Positions 18,044 through 26,723 of a DNA stretch of 64,000 nt are shown here, piece after piece. Position 1 is the stretch's first letter, and every line of letters starts with the position of its first letter. The DNA is taken from the NCBI GenBank assembly GCA_963803245.1, contig CAWDLI010000005.1, positions 52,890 through 116,889 on the forward strand. The letters run 5' to 3'. The translations under genes and the position numbers were made by a program. This DNA is from JACVRW01 sp963803245. Lineage in GTDB: Bacteria; Actinomycetota; Thermoleophilia; Solirubrobacterales; Thermoleophilaceae. The notes below the pieces were generated by a model, which worked only from the letters and a program-made list of their open reading frames with translations, searched no databases and was not told the origin of the DNA.

Positions 18044-18637
18044 CGGCAGCCAGTCGCGTACCGCCGCCGCGACCGCGTCGAGGTCCTTCTTCAGGCCGTG
18101 GTCGCCCGGCACCTGGACCACCTCGCGGCCGTCGCCCGGGGGCGGCATGCCGAACGGGTCGCTCTCGCCCTGAACGACGAGCGTCGGCACCCGCACCGCA
18201 TCCAGCTCGGGCAGTCGGCTGTGCTCTGGTGCCGTGCGGCCGGGCGCGTGAACGGGGAACGCCAGGCAGAGCACCGCCACCGCGCCCGTGGCCTCCACGG
18301 TGCGGCACGCCACGCGCGCGCCGAGCGACCTGCCGCCGGTGATCAGCGGGAGCCCGCTGAGCTCGCCGGCCCGCAGGCGCTCGACCACGGCCGTCCACGC
18401 GGCATCGAGCTGGTGGGCGGGAGCGGGGGCGCGGCGCCCGGCGACCCGGTAGGGCTGCTCCACGAGCGCGACGCTCACGCCCTCCGATAGAGCGACCTCC
18501 GTGACCGCCACGAGATCCTTGGCGGCCACGCCGCCGCCCGCGCCATGCCCGAGCACCAGCGCGGCCAGCGGCTCGCCGGCCGGATGGAGGTGGGCGCGCG
18601 CCGGGCCGTGGGGCGTGTCGATCTCTATCGCGGTCAC
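18023..18637 (-). CDS. Alpha/beta hydrolase (dienelactone-hydrolase/KANL3-like)
   Basis: 204 residues. The nucleophile is in GGRSLGARVACR (G-x-S-x-G), the acid in VVQGESDPFGMP and the His in GDHGLKKD, giving a full Ser-Asp-His triad. LVLGHGAGG forms the oxyanion region. The compact form matches the KANL3/Tex30 and dienelactone hydrolase-like group, many of which have no known substrate. No signal peptide. The gene converges on the bicupin gene. Confidence 0.82.
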   Translation of the reverse strand: MTAIEIDTPHGPARAHLHPAGEPLAALVLGHGAGGGVAAKDLVAVTEVALSEGVSVALVEQPYRVAGRRAPAPAHQLDAAWTAVVERLRAGELSGLPLITGGRSLGARVACRTVEATGAVAVLCLAFPVHAPGRTAPEHSRLPELDAVRVPTLVVQGESDPFGMPPPGDGREVVQVPGDHGLKKDLDAVAAAVRDWLPSVRDAA

Positions 18638-18664
18638 CTGAGGCGGAAGCCTACGACGCGCGCC

Positions 18665-18751
18665 TCAGGCGAACTGAACGGCGACCGGCTGACGGCGGGC
18701 CGTCCGCCGCCGGCTCGCGCCGCGCTTGAGTCGCCGGCGCCAGAACGTCAT
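18665..18751 (-). CDS. Possible 28-residue basic microprotein
   Basis: The reading frame starts at an ATG (18751) that overlaps the stop of the 53-residue frame upstream (ATGA). The product (MTFWRRRLKRGASRRRTARR and 8 more) is strongly basic. The coupling is the only support; very short Arg-rich frames are common by chance at this G+C. Confidence 0.3.
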   Translation of the reverse strand: MTFWRRRLKRGASRRRTARRQPVAVQFA

Positions 18752-18909
18752 CGCCGCCTCTCCTGCTTCCGTACGCGCGGGCGGGCTGGATCGAGTGGAC
18801 GGCGCCGCACCTCCCGACGCGGCGCCGTCCGCGCGGCCTGAGCCTCCGCGGCGCGTCGCGTCTCCGCCACCATCGCCTCCACCGCTTCGAGTGAGAGTCG
18901 TGGGTCCAT
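18748..18909 (-). CDS. Small 53-residue charged protein
   Basis: MDPRLSLEAVEAMVAETRRA starts a short amphipathic helix followed by an Arg-rich tail ending KQERRR. GGAGAG lies about 9 bases before the ATG at 18909. The pattern (acidic/helical head, basic tail) is seen in small actinobacterial proteins with no assigned role. It is divergent from the STAS operon, with a perfect dyad between them. Family not recognised. Confidence 0.45.
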   Translation of the reverse strand: MDPRLSLEAVEAMVAETRRAAEAQAARTAPRREVRRRPLDPARPRVRKQERRR

Positions 18910-18996
18910 GCCCGGCACTCTCCAGGAGCGGCGCGTGCGCGCCAATGGGGCCTCCCGGCCAACGGCGGTGCGGGTAGCCGCACCAGAAACATTTAA

Positions 18997-19010
18997 GTAA
19001 CGAATGTTAC
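18997..19010. promoter_or_regulatory. Perfect dyad, candidate operator/promoter
   Basis: GTAAC-GAAT-GTTAC is a perfect inverted repeat inside an unusually AT-rich patch (AACATTTAAGTAACGAATG) of the 233-base gap between the 53-residue gene and the STAS gene. It could serve both directions. No regulator gene is adjacent, so the binder is unknown. The rest of the gap shows no further structure that I can support. Confidence 0.4.
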
Positions 19011-19142
19011 GAAGTGCTACGCTTGGCAGCGTCTCGGCCTCAGCCCCATGGTCTGGGCATCTCGACCTCATGCGCCCGGTCGAAAGCGTGCCGGCCCCAA
19101 TCTCTGGTCGGCGGCATAGTCCCGAGACGCAGGAGGTCGGAC

Positions 19143-19538
19143 GTGTTGGATCCCGGCAGTCACCGTGAGGTCACGCCCGGGTCGAGCCAGAGGTTTGTCG
19201 CTGCGACCGATGAGCTCGACAGCGGGGTGCCCGTGGTCTCCATCATCGGCGAGGTCGACCTCGCGACCGCGCCCGCGTTCGAGCAGACGCTCCTGCGCGT
19301 GGCCGAGAAAAAGACGGGTGGGATGATCGTCGACCTCTCCGGCTGCAGCTTCTTCGACTCGACGGGGCTGAAGGCGCTGCTCGCGACCAGGGTGCACCTC
19401 AACCGCTCGAATCGGCAGCTCGCCCTCGTCGTGTCGAACCCCAACGTCCTGAAGGTCTTCCAGATCACGGGGTTCGACAATCTGTTCGAGATGCACCCCT
19501 CGCTCGGGGCGGCCGTCAACGGAAACGGCCATGTGTAG
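19143..19538 (+). CDS. STAS-domain anti-sigma factor antagonist
   Basis: 131 residues. The GTG at 19143 follows AGGAGG (19131-19136) and gives LDPGSHREV; upstream starts lack this. The STAS core is VVSIIGEVDLATAPAFEQTL, with the phosphorylatable Ser in GCSFFDSTGLKALLATR, as in SpoIIAA/RsbV. Such proteins bind an anti-sigma kinase and free a SigB/SigF-type sigma factor. No kinase or sigma gene is in the window. Its stop overlaps the start of the next gene by 8 bases. Confidence 0.88.
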   Translation: MLDPGSHREVTPGSSQRFVAATDELDSGVPVVSIIGEVDLATAPAFEQTLLRVAEKKTGGMIVDLSGCSFFDSTGLKALLATRVHLNRSNRQLALVVSNPNVLKVFQITGFDNLFEMHPSLGAAVNGNGHV

Positions 19539-20064
19539 CTGGAGGGAGCGCGAGGCGGAGACCCAGAGCCACTCCCGTGAGGACAACGAGTCCACGGCGC
19601 GTGCGAGCGCGGCCGCGCCCACCGAGCTGCGGTTCGCCTCCTTCCGCTGCGAGTGCGGCGACGAAGAGTGCAGATGCACCATCCGCCTGACGGTCGAGGA
19701 GTACGAGGAGGTGCGCGGGTACGCGACCCACTTCGCCATCGCCCGGAATCACGAGAACCCGGAGTGCGAGCAGCTGATCGAGGAGCACCGGCGCTTCGCC
19801 GTGGTGGAGACCATCTCCCGCGAGGCGGTGATGTTCGCGCGCGGAAGCAACCCTCGCCAATGGCACGATCACGCGGGCGTCAGGCGCGAGCCCGGCGCGG
19901 AAGTCGAGCTGCTGAACGCGCCCTGGCAGGAGCTCAACGGGGGGCCGAGCCCGCGTTCATGCCCTGTCTGCGATCGCAAGGTGTCCGACCACGATCACGC
20001 CGTCCACCGCGGCGGCGAGCTGTATCACCCCGACTGTGCGCAAGTTCGGTCTGAGCCCGGGTGA
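19531..20064 (+). CDS. Cysteine-rich putative zinc-binding protein
   Basis: 177 residues. Two Cys clusters are visible: FRCECGDEECRCTIRLT near residue 39 and CPVCDRKVSDHDHAVHRGG...LYHPDC near residue 143, the latter LIM/zinc-ribbon-like. Between them, THFAIARNHENPECEQLIEE and RRFAVVETIS match a small domain often found beside signalling proteins in actinobacteria. No enzyme motif is present. It overlaps the STAS gene and its stop overlaps the next microgene (GTGA), so it probably belongs to the same stress-signalling operon. Confidence 0.65.
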   Translation: MCSWREREAETQSHSREDNESTARASAAAPTELRFASFRCECGDEECRCTIRLTVEEYEEVRGYATHFAIARNHENPECEQLIEEHRRFAVVETISREAVMFARGSNPRQWHDHAGVRREPGAEVELLNAPWQELNGGPSPRSCPVCDRKVSDHDHAVHRGGELYHPDCAQVRSEPG

Positions 20065-20237
20065 GCCGGCTGCCGTGGACGGTCAGGCTTCTGGTTCTGC
20101 CGCTGAACGGGGCTCTCTCCGTCGAGCGCTTCCTGAACCGGCCATCCGCGCCGACGGGTGTCCCGCCGGCCCAGCTCACCTACTTCGTGACAGAGGACGG
20201 ACGCCTTCGGAAGGCCTCCGGAGACGCCCCTACCTGA
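20061..20237 (+). CDS. 58-residue microprotein, third gene of STAS operon
   Basis: GTG at 20061 overlaps the stop of the Cys-rich gene (GTGA). The product opens with a hydrophobic stretch (LPWTVRLLVLPLNGALSVER) and ends TYFVTEDGRLRKASGDAPT. It overlaps the convergent S9 peptidase stop by 8 bases. The tight coupling and non-shadow composition support a real gene. Function unknown. Confidence 0.5.
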   Translation: MSRLPWTVRLLVLPLNGALSVERFLNRPSAPTGVPPAQLTYFVTEDGRLRKASGDAPT

Positions 20238-22125
20238 CGATCTCGACCGGCTCCACGTCGTCGGCCGGCTCGAAGCCGAACACCTGGGCGTAGAACGACA
20301 GCTCGGCCTCCAGGCAGCGGACCACGGTCTCGCTCTTGCGGAATCCGTGCTGCTCCCCCTCGAACGCGAGGTAGGCGTGCGGCACGCCGTTCTCCTTGAG
20401 CGCGGCCACCATGGTCTCGGCCTGGGAGGGCGGCACCACCTCGTCTTCCAGCCCCTGGAAGAGGATCACTGGCGCCCGGATCCGGTCCGCGTAGTGAATC
20501 GGGGAGCGCTCCCTGTAGGTCTGGGCGGCCTCGGGGTAGGGGCCGATCAGCGAGTCGAGGTAGCGCGACTCGAACTTGTGGGTGTCGGCGGCCAGCGTCT
20601 CCGCGTCGGCCACGCCGTAGTAGCTCGCCCCGGCCGCGAAGTCCTCGTGGAAGGCGAGCCCGCAGAGCGTGGTGTACCCGCCGGCGCTGCCGCCGTGCAC
20701 GGCCAGCCGCCGGCCGTCGGCCTCGCCCTCGCGCGCAAGGTGGACGGCGGCCGCGATGCAGTCCTCCACGTCCACGACCCCCCACGCGCCGTTCAGCAGC
20801 TCGCGGTACTCGCGGCCGAAGCCGGTGCTGCCGCCGTAGTTCACGTCCACGACCCCGATGCCGCGGCTCGTCCAGAACGCGATCTCCGAGTCGAACTCCG
20901 GGATCGCGTGCGAGGTCGGCCCGCCGTGGCTCTGCACGATGATCGGCGGGCGCTCGTCCGGCGGCGCCTCGTAGTCAGGGTTCTTGGGCGGGTACCAGAA
21001 GGCGTGGGCGGTGCGCCCGTCCGCGCTCGGGAACTCGATCGCGGTCGGGTCGGGCGCCCACTCGGGCGCGAGCGCGTGCTCGCCGGGCCCTGACAGGACA
21101 CTCACGCCGTCGGCTGCGCGCCAGCTGACCACGACCCCCTCCTCCGCCGGGCTCTTGGCCGCGTAGATCACGCGGTCGCCGACGCTTCGCAGCTCGGGGT
21201 AGCCGACGGCGGTGTAGGGAAGGCCGAGGTCCTCCGGCACCGACGCCCCGGGACGCAGGATGCAGAGCCGCTCGAAGCCGCCCTCCACCCGGATGCAGGC
21301 GATGTCGCCGTTGTCGAGGAACGCGAAGCTCGACCCGCCGAAGCCCCATTGCGGATAGCCCAGCTCCGCCCGCTCGTCGGTGAGCTGGGCGTCCTCCCGG
21401 TAGAGGTTCCACCAGCCGCTGCGATCCGACACGTAGTGGAGCACCCCCTCCGGGCTCCACTCCGGCTGCCAGATCGACTCGGCCGGGCCGCCCGCCACGA
21501 GGCGCGCCTCCTCCGGAGCGTCAAGCGGCGCGACCCAGAGCTCGGTGCCGTCCCAGGGCATGTTCGGGTGGTCCCAGCAGGTCCAGGCCAGCTTCGTGCC
21601 GTCCGGACTGAGCCGGGGGAACGAGTAGAAGTCGCGCCCCGACGCGAGCACGCGCGCCTCGCCCTGGCCGTCGGCCGGCAGCGCGACCAGCTCGTTGGCC
21701 GGCTCGCCGGCGCCGTGGGTCTCGCGCACGCACACGATCAGCCGCCCGTCCGGGCTCACGCGGCCGTCGGCGTAGCGCACCGAGCTGGGCTCCGGCGGCT
21801 CGGGCGTGATCGGGCGCGGCGCCTCGCCCGGATCGAGGCGGTAGAGCCGCTGGTCGGCGAAGTTCGAGAAGAAGGAGGTGTCCTCGTGGAGGAACCAGGC
21901 ACCGCCGCCGTACTCGTGCACTCGCGTGCGCACGTTGACCTCCGGCGGGGTCATGTCGCGCCCGTCGTGCACAAGCGTTGTGCGCCCACCGTCCTTCGGC
22001 CTGCGCTCGAGCCACCAGGCCGAGCCGTCCGCGCCAAGCCACGGTTCCGAGTGCCGGATGCCCGAGTCCGCCGCCATGGCCGCGGACAGGGGCGAACGCC
22101 ACGAGCCATAGGGGGCGACCGGCAT
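20230..22125 (-). CDS. S9-family peptidase (acylaminoacyl/dipeptidyl peptidase type)
   Basis: 631 residues. The N-terminal ~370 residues are a beta-propeller with TolB-like blades (SPDGRLIVCVRE, RLSPDGTKLAWTCWDHPN, QPEWSPEGVLHYVSD). The C-terminal hydrolase has the nucleophile in AVHGGSAGGYTTLCGL, the Asp in LFQGLEDEVVPPSQ and the His in FEGEQHGFRK. No signal peptide, so it is probably cytosolic and trims short peptides. It is divergent from the ABC transporter. Confidence 0.9.
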   Translation of the reverse strand: MPVAPYGSWRSPLSAAMAADSGIRHSEPWLGADGSAWWLERRPKDGGRTTLVHDGRDMTPPEVNVRTRVHEYGGGAWFLHEDTSFFSNFADQRLYRLDPGEAPRPITPEPPEPSSVRYADGRVSPDGRLIVCVRETHGAGEPANELVALPADGQGEARVLASGRDFYSFPRLSPDGTKLAWTCWDHPNMPWDGTELWVAPLDAPEEARLVAGGPAESIWQPEWSPEGVLHYVSDRSGWWNLYREDAQLTDERAELGYPQWGFGGSSFAFLDNGDIACIRVEGGFERLCILRPGASVPEDLGLPYTAVGYPELRSVGDRVIYAAKSPAEEGVVVSWRAADGVSVLSGPGEHALAPEWAPDPTAIEFPSADGRTAHAFWYPPKNPDYEAPPDERPPIIVQSHGGPTSHAIPEFDSEIAFWTSRGIGVVDVNYGGSTGFGREYRELLNGAWGVVDVEDCIAAAVHLAREGEADGRRLAVHGGSAGGYTTLCGLAFHEDFAAGASYYGVADAETLAADTHKFESRYLDSLIGPYPEAAQTYRERSPIHYADRIRAPVILFQGLEDEVVPPSQAETMVAALKENGVPHAYLAFEGEQHGFRKSETVVRCLEAELSFYAQVFGFEPADDVEPVEIVR

Positions 22126-22191
22126 GCCGGGCCATCATAGGCCGGTTATCCGTACTGCGAGCGACCCTCGGCCTATGGAAGAGTGCAGGTA

Positions 22192-22914
22192 ATGGACCAG
22201 ATCGTCACCGCCAAGGACCTCCACCGTCGCTACGGGGAGGGGGACGCCGCAGTCGACGCGCTCGCGGGTGTGACCGTCTCCTTCGAGCGCGGGCGCTTCA
22301 GCGCGATCATGGGCCCGTCCGGCTCGGGCAAGTCCACGCTCATGCACATCCTCGCGGGGCTCGACCGGCCCACGTCCGGAAACGTGGAGATCGACGGGGT
22401 GGACATCACGTCGCTCGACGACGGCGACCTCACGAAGCTCCGCCGCGACAAGCTCGGCTTCATCTTTCAGTTCTTCAACCTGATCCCGGTGCTGACTGCG
22501 GAGGAGAACATCGTCCTTCCGCTGTCGATCGCGGGGAGCAAGCCCGACGAGGAGTGGCTCGAGCAGCTGATCGAGACCGTCGGGCTGGGCGACCGCCGCA
22601 CGCACCGGCCGTCCGAGCTCTCGGGCGGGCAGCAGCAGCGCGTGGCCGTGGCGCGGGCGCTCGTCTCGAAGCCCGCCGTGGTCTTCGCCGACGAGCCCAC
22701 CGGCAACCTCGACTCGAAGGCGAGCGAGGAGGTGCTGGGGCTGCTGCGGCACTCGGTCGACGACTTCAGGCAGACGGTTGTGATGGTCACCCACGATCCC
22801 GAGGCGGCGTCGCACGCCGACCGGCTGGTGGTGCTGCGCGATGGCCGGGTGGTGCACGATGCCGAGGCGGGCACGGCGGACCAGGTCATCGAGCTCATGA
22901 AGAGCGTCGCCTAG
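22192..22914 (+). CDS. ABC transporter ATP-binding protein, MacB/LolD type
   Basis: 240 residues. Walker A is GPSGSGKST (41-49), the signature LSGGQQQRVAVARAL and Walker B VVFADEPTGNLDSKAS, with the switch His in VMVTHDPEAA. FIFQFFNLIPVLTAEENI is the Q-loop form typical of MacB/LolD/FtsE-like exporters. I chose ATG 22192; a GTG at 22183 in frame is possible. It is followed 3 bases later by its permease. The pair probably moves a lipid, peptide or lipoprotein across or out of the membrane. Confidence 0.92.
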   Translation: MDQIVTAKDLHRRYGEGDAAVDALAGVTVSFERGRFSAIMGPSGSGKSTLMHILAGLDRPTSGNVEIDGVDITSLDDGDLTKLRRDKLGFIFQFFNLIPVLTAEENIVLPLSIAGSKPDEEWLEQLIETVGLGDRRTHRPSELSGGQQQRVAVARALVSKPAVVFADEPTGNLDSKASEEVLGLLRHSVDDFRQTVVMVTHDPEAASHADRLVVLRDGRVVHDAEAGTADQVIELMKSVA

Positions 22915-22917
22915 GCC

Positions 22918-25467
22918 ATGACGAAGGTCGCCGTACGCGGATTGGCGCAGCGGAAGCTGCGCGCCCTCGTGACCATCCTCGCGATCCTCCTCGGGGTCGC
23001 GTTCATCGCGGGCAGCTACGTCCTCACGGACACGATCAACCGCTCCTTCGACGACCTCTTCGACGAGGCCTACGCCGGCACCGACGTCGCCGTCTCCTCG
23101 AGCACGACCGGCCAGGCTGACAGCGGCGACCTGCCGCCGTTCTCGGAGCGCTACCTCGACGTGGTGCGCCAAGTGCCGGGAGTGGAGGCTGCGGAGGGCG
23201 GCATCTTCTCGCTCGGGCGCTTCGTGGACGAGAAGGGCGACCCGCTCAGCAACAGCTTCGCCCCCGAGTTCATCAGCTCGACTTCCCCGGAGCCGTTCCA
23301 GACGCTCACCTACACCGAGGGCCGTCCTCCCACGACCGCCGACGAGGCCTCGATCGACGAGTCCACCGCCGACCGCGAGGACCTCGGCATCGGCGACACG
23401 CTGCGGATCGCCGGGCAGGCGGGGGTCAAGCCGTACCGGATCGTCGGCCTCCAGCGGCTCGGCAACACCTCGTCGGGGGGCTCCAGCACCGCCCAGCTCA
23501 CGCTTCCCGAGGCCCAGCGCCTGACCGACAAACGCGGTGAGCTCGACGGGATCTCGGTGAAGGCCGACCCCGGGGTGTCCCCCCGCGAGCTGCGCCAGCG
23601 GATCGACCGGGTGCTTCCGCCGCGGCTCGTGGTCGAGACCGGGAACCAGGCGGCGGCGCGCCAGGCCCAGGACATCAAGGACGACCTGTCCTTCTTCCGC
23701 GTGGTGCTGCTCGTGTTCGGCGGCGTGGCGCTGCTGGTGGGCAGCTTCCTGATCTTCAACATCTTCTCGATCACGGTCGCCCAGCGGATCCGCGAGTTCG
23801 GCCTGCTGCGCACCCTCGGGGCGAGCCGGCGCCAGATCCTCGGCGGCACCATCCTCGAGGCACTCATGCTCGGTGTGCTCGGGGCGGGACTCGGCGTGCC
23901 CGCCGGCATCGGCTTCGCCGCCGGGCTCAACGCCGTCTTCAAGACCTTCGGGATCGACCTGCCGAACACCGGCACGGTGATCGAGACCCGGACGATCGTG
24001 GTGGCGCTGGCGGTGGGCATCCTGGTCACGCTCGCCTCCGCGCTGGTCCCGGCGCTGCGCGCCACCCGCGTCACGCCGATGGCAGCGCTGCGCGAGGCGG
24101 AGCTACCGGAGAGCCGCACGCGCGGGCGTGTCTTCACGGCCTTCGCCCTGCTGCTCTTCCTGCTCGGCATCGGGATGACGTGCGCCGGGCTCTTCGGCGC
24201 CACGGACGACGCCAACGCCGCCGCGGCGCTGGTCGGGGGCGGCGCGGTGGCCACGCTCTTCGGCGTCTCGATGTTCAGCCCGCGCCTGGTGCGCCCGCTG
24301 GCGTCGATCTGCGGCTGGCCGCTCGAGAAGCTGAGCGGTATCACGGGCCGCCTGGCGCGCGAGAACGCGGTGCGCAAGCCGGGCCGCACTGCCGTGACGG
24401 CGGGAGCGCTGATGATCGGCCTGGCCGTGGTGGTGTTCGTCACGGTGTTCGCCGCCGGCATCAGCGCGTCTGTGGGCAACGCGATCGACCGCAACTTCCA
24501 GGGCGACCTCGTCCTCCAGAACACGGACGGGTTCTCGCCGATCAGCCCTGGCGCCGGGCGCGAGGCCGCTCAGGCGCCGGGCGTGAAGACCGTGTCCTCG
24601 CTCTCCTTCGCCGGCGGCGTGGTGGGCGGCAAGGACGTCCGGATCTCGGCGGTGGACCCGAAGAACGTGTCCGACGTGCTCTCGCTCGACTGGGAGGAGG
24701 GCTCGCCGGAGACGCTGTCCTCGCTGACCGACGACCAGGCCGTGGTGGACGACGCCTGGGCGAAGAGCAACGACATCGACGTGGGCGACAGGATCGTCGT
24801 GCGCACCCCGCTCGAGCGGAACCGCGCCTACAGCGTGGTCGGCACGGTCAAGGACAACGCCGACCTGCTCGGGAACCTGGTGCTGACCGAGAACGAGCTG
24901 CGCCGGAACTTCGGCGTGCGCTCGCCCTCGCTCACCTTCGTGAAGCTCGAGCCCGGCGCCGACGCCGACCGCGTCCAGGCGGTGATCAAGCGGGAGGTGA
25001 AGGCCAGCTTCGCGACCGTCGACACCCTCAACCAGCAGGAGCTGAAGGACAACCAGGAGGAGCAGATCAACCAGCTGGTGGCGTTCTTCTACGTGCTGCT
25101 GGCGCTCGCCGTGGTGATCTCCCTGCTCGGGATCGTGACCACGCTCGCGCTGTCGATCCACGAGCGCACGCGCGAGCTCGGGATGCTGCGCGCCGTGGGG
25201 ATGTCGCGCCGGCAGGTGCGGAGGCTCGTGCGCTACGAGTCGGTGATCACGGCGCTGATCGGGGCGATCCTGGGCACCGTGCTCGGCGTGATCTTCGCGG
25301 CGCTGGTGTCGCGCCCGCTCGCCGACGAGGGCTTCGAGCTCGCATATCCGATCGGGACGCTGATCCTCCTGCTGCTGCTGGCCGCCCTGGCCGGGGTGCT
25401 GGCGGCGATCTGGCCGGCGCGGCGGGCGGCGAAGCTCGACGTGCTGGAGGCGCTGGCGTACGAGTAG
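22918..25467 (+). CDS. ABC transporter permease, FtsX/MacB-like, two FtsX domains
   Basis: 849 residues. TM1 (ALVTILAILLGVAFIAGSYV) is followed by a large extracytoplasmic MacB-PCD domain, then three TM helices of the first FtsX domain (about 260-400), more helices, a second periplasmic-type domain and the C-terminal FtsX domain (FFYVLLALAVVISLLGIVTT to the end). The ALRATRVTPMAALRE and ARRAAKLDVLEALAYE ends are the usual coupling segments. It forms a transporter with the preceding ATPase. Confidence 0.92.
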   Translation: MTKVAVRGLAQRKLRALVTILAILLGVAFIAGSYVLTDTINRSFDDLFDEAYAGTDVAVSSSTTGQADSGDLPPFSERYLDVVRQVPGVEAAEGGIFSLGRFVDEKGDPLSNSFAPEFISSTSPEPFQTLTYTEGRPPTTADEASIDESTADREDLGIGDTLRIAGQAGVKPYRIVGLQRLGNTSSGGSSTAQLTLPEAQRLTDKRGELDGISVKADPGVSPRELRQRIDRVLPPRLVVETGNQAAARQAQDIKDDLSFFRVVLLVFGGVALLVGSFLIFNIFSITVAQRIREFGLLRTLGASRRQILGGTILEALMLGVLGAGLGVPAGIGFAAGLNAVFKTFGIDLPNTGTVIETRTIVVALAVGILVTLASALVPALRATRVTPMAALREAELPESRTRGRVFTAFALLLFLLGIGMTCAGLFGATDDANAAAALVGGGAVATLFGVSMFSPRLVRPLASICGWPLEKLSGITGRLARENAVRKPGRTAVTAGALMIGLAVVVFVTVFAAGISASVGNAIDRNFQGDLVLQNTDGFSPISPGAGREAAQAPGVKTVSSLSFAGGVVGGKDVRISAVDPKNVSDVLSLDWEEGSPETLSSLTDDQAVVDDAWAKSNDIDVGDRIVVRTPLERNRAYSVVGTVKDNADLLGNLVLTENELRRNFGVRSPSLTFVKLEPGADADRVQAVIKREVKASFATVDTLNQQELKDNQEEQINQLVAFFYVLLALAVVISLLGIVTTLALSIHERTRELGMLRAVGMSRRQVRRLVRYESVITALIGAILGTVLGVIFAALVSRPLADEGFELAYPIGTLILLLLLAALAGVLAAIWPARRAAKLDVLEALAYE

Positions 25468-25548
25468 GGCCCGGGCGGCGGAAGCCATCCGGGTCGCGTC
25501 ACGTCACATTCAGGTAGTCGCCGGTATCCCTGACAGGGCCGCACGAAC

Positions 25549-25595
25549 TCGAGACGAACATTGGGGGCGACTATTCCCCCTTTCGTTCGTCTCGA
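25549..25595. terminator. Long hairpin with G5/C5 inner stem
   Basis: The 11-base arms 25549-25559 (TCGAGACGAAC) and 25585-25595 are perfectly complementary. Inside, GGGGG (25563-25567) pairs with CCCCC (25576-25580). It lies 82 bases after the permease gene and before MeaB, where a terminator is expected. There is no T-run. Confidence 0.55.
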
Positions 25596-25650
25596 TTGGC
25601 GCGCGGGGTCGCCAGTCCGCGGAGTGCAGCAGAACGACACCCCCGCGTAA

Positions 25651-25682
25651 CGGGACGCGCACGAGCGAAACACAGCGTCCCG
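25651..25682. other. Second inverted repeat in the permease-MeaB gap
   Basis: CGGGACGC at 25651-25658 pairs perfectly with GCGTCCCG at 25675-25682 around a 16-base loop. It is 75 bases before the MeaB start, so it could be an operator or leader structure. The rest of the 289-base gap shows no reading frame that I can support. Confidence 0.35.
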
Positions 25683-25756
25683 GCCACCGACTCCGTTCCC
25701 AGCCGTAGTAGACGCGGGGGGCTCAACCCGCGGCCCGCCCCTAGGATGGGCGGCCG

Positions 25757-26713
25757 ATGGCGTCCACCGACCGCACCGCCGCCGACCTCACCGAGCCCCT
25801 GCTCCAGGGCGACAAGCGCGCACTCGCGCGGGCGATCTCGCTGGTGGAGAACGACGATCCCGAGGGCTGGGCGCTCGTGCGCGAGATCTACCCCAAGACC
25901 GGCCGCGCCGCCATCACCGGGTTCACCGGCCCGCCCGGGGTCGGCAAGTCCACGCTGATCGGCCGGCTTGTCGAGAACGCGCGCGGGCGCGACCGCGAGG
26001 TGGCCGTGCTCTCGATCGACCCCAGCTCTCCGTTCACCCACGGGGCGCTGCTCGGCGATCGCATCCGGCTGTCCGACCACTTTCTCGACCCGGGCGTGTT
26101 CATCCGCTCGATGGCCAGTCGCGGCTCGCTCGGCGGGCTGTCCGAGGCCACCCTCCAGGCGGCTCTCCTGATGGACGCCTCGGGCAAGGACGACGTCTTC
26201 CTCGAGACGGTGGGCGTGGGCCAGGCCGAGGTGGACATCATCGACCACGCCGACACCGTGGTGCTGGTGCTGATGCCGGGCAGCGGCGACTCGATCCAGG
26301 CGCTCAAGGCGGGCGTGATGGAGATCCCGGACGTGATCGTGGTCAACAAGTGCGACCACCCGCTCACTGACACGATGGTGCGTGAGATCCGCGGCGTGCT
26401 CTCGCTCGGCCCGCAGGAGGGCTGGCGTGTGCCGATCCTGAAGACGGAGGCCTCACGCGGTGAGGGGATCGAGGAGCTGGCGGACAAGATCACCGAGCAC
26501 CGCGCGCACATCACGGAGCAGGGAACGCTGGACGAGCGCCGCCGGCGCAACCTGATGAACGAGGTGATGGCGCTGGCCGGCGCGCGGCTGCGCCGCCGGC
26601 TCGAGGAGCAGGTGCGCGAGGACGGGTCGGTGCAGGAGCTGCTCGACGAGGTCGTGGCCCGGCGCCTGGATCCGGCCTCCGCGGCCGCGCGCCTGCTCGA
26701 CCGGGAGATCTAG
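25757..26713 (+). CDS. meaB: MeaB/ArgK-family GTPase, methylmalonyl-CoA mutase chaperone
   Basis: 318 residues. Walker A is GPPGVGKS (58-65), followed by VAVLSIDPSSPFTHGALLGDRIR and SMASRGSLGGLSEAT, both hallmarks of MeaB. ETVGVGQAEVDI is the G3/switch region and VVNKCD the guanine-specificity motif. The family guards B12-dependent acyl-CoA mutases, gating cofactor loading and removing damaged cobalamin. No mutase gene is in the window. The CHAD gene follows after 10 bases. Confidence 0.92.
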   Translation: MASTDRTAADLTEPLLQGDKRALARAISLVENDDPEGWALVREIYPKTGRAAITGFTGPPGVGKSTLIGRLVENARGRDREVAVLSIDPSSPFTHGALLGDRIRLSDHFLDPGVFIRSMASRGSLGGLSEATLQAALLMDASGKDDVFLETVGVGQAEVDIIDHADTVVLVLMPGSGDSIQALKAGVMEIPDVIVVNKCDHPLTDTMVREIRGVLSLGPQEGWRVPILKTEASRGEGIEELADKITEHRAHITEQGTLDERRRRNLMNEVMALAGARLRRRLEEQVREDGSVQELLDEVVARRLDPASAAARLLDREI

Positions 26714-26723
26714 GGAACCCCAG

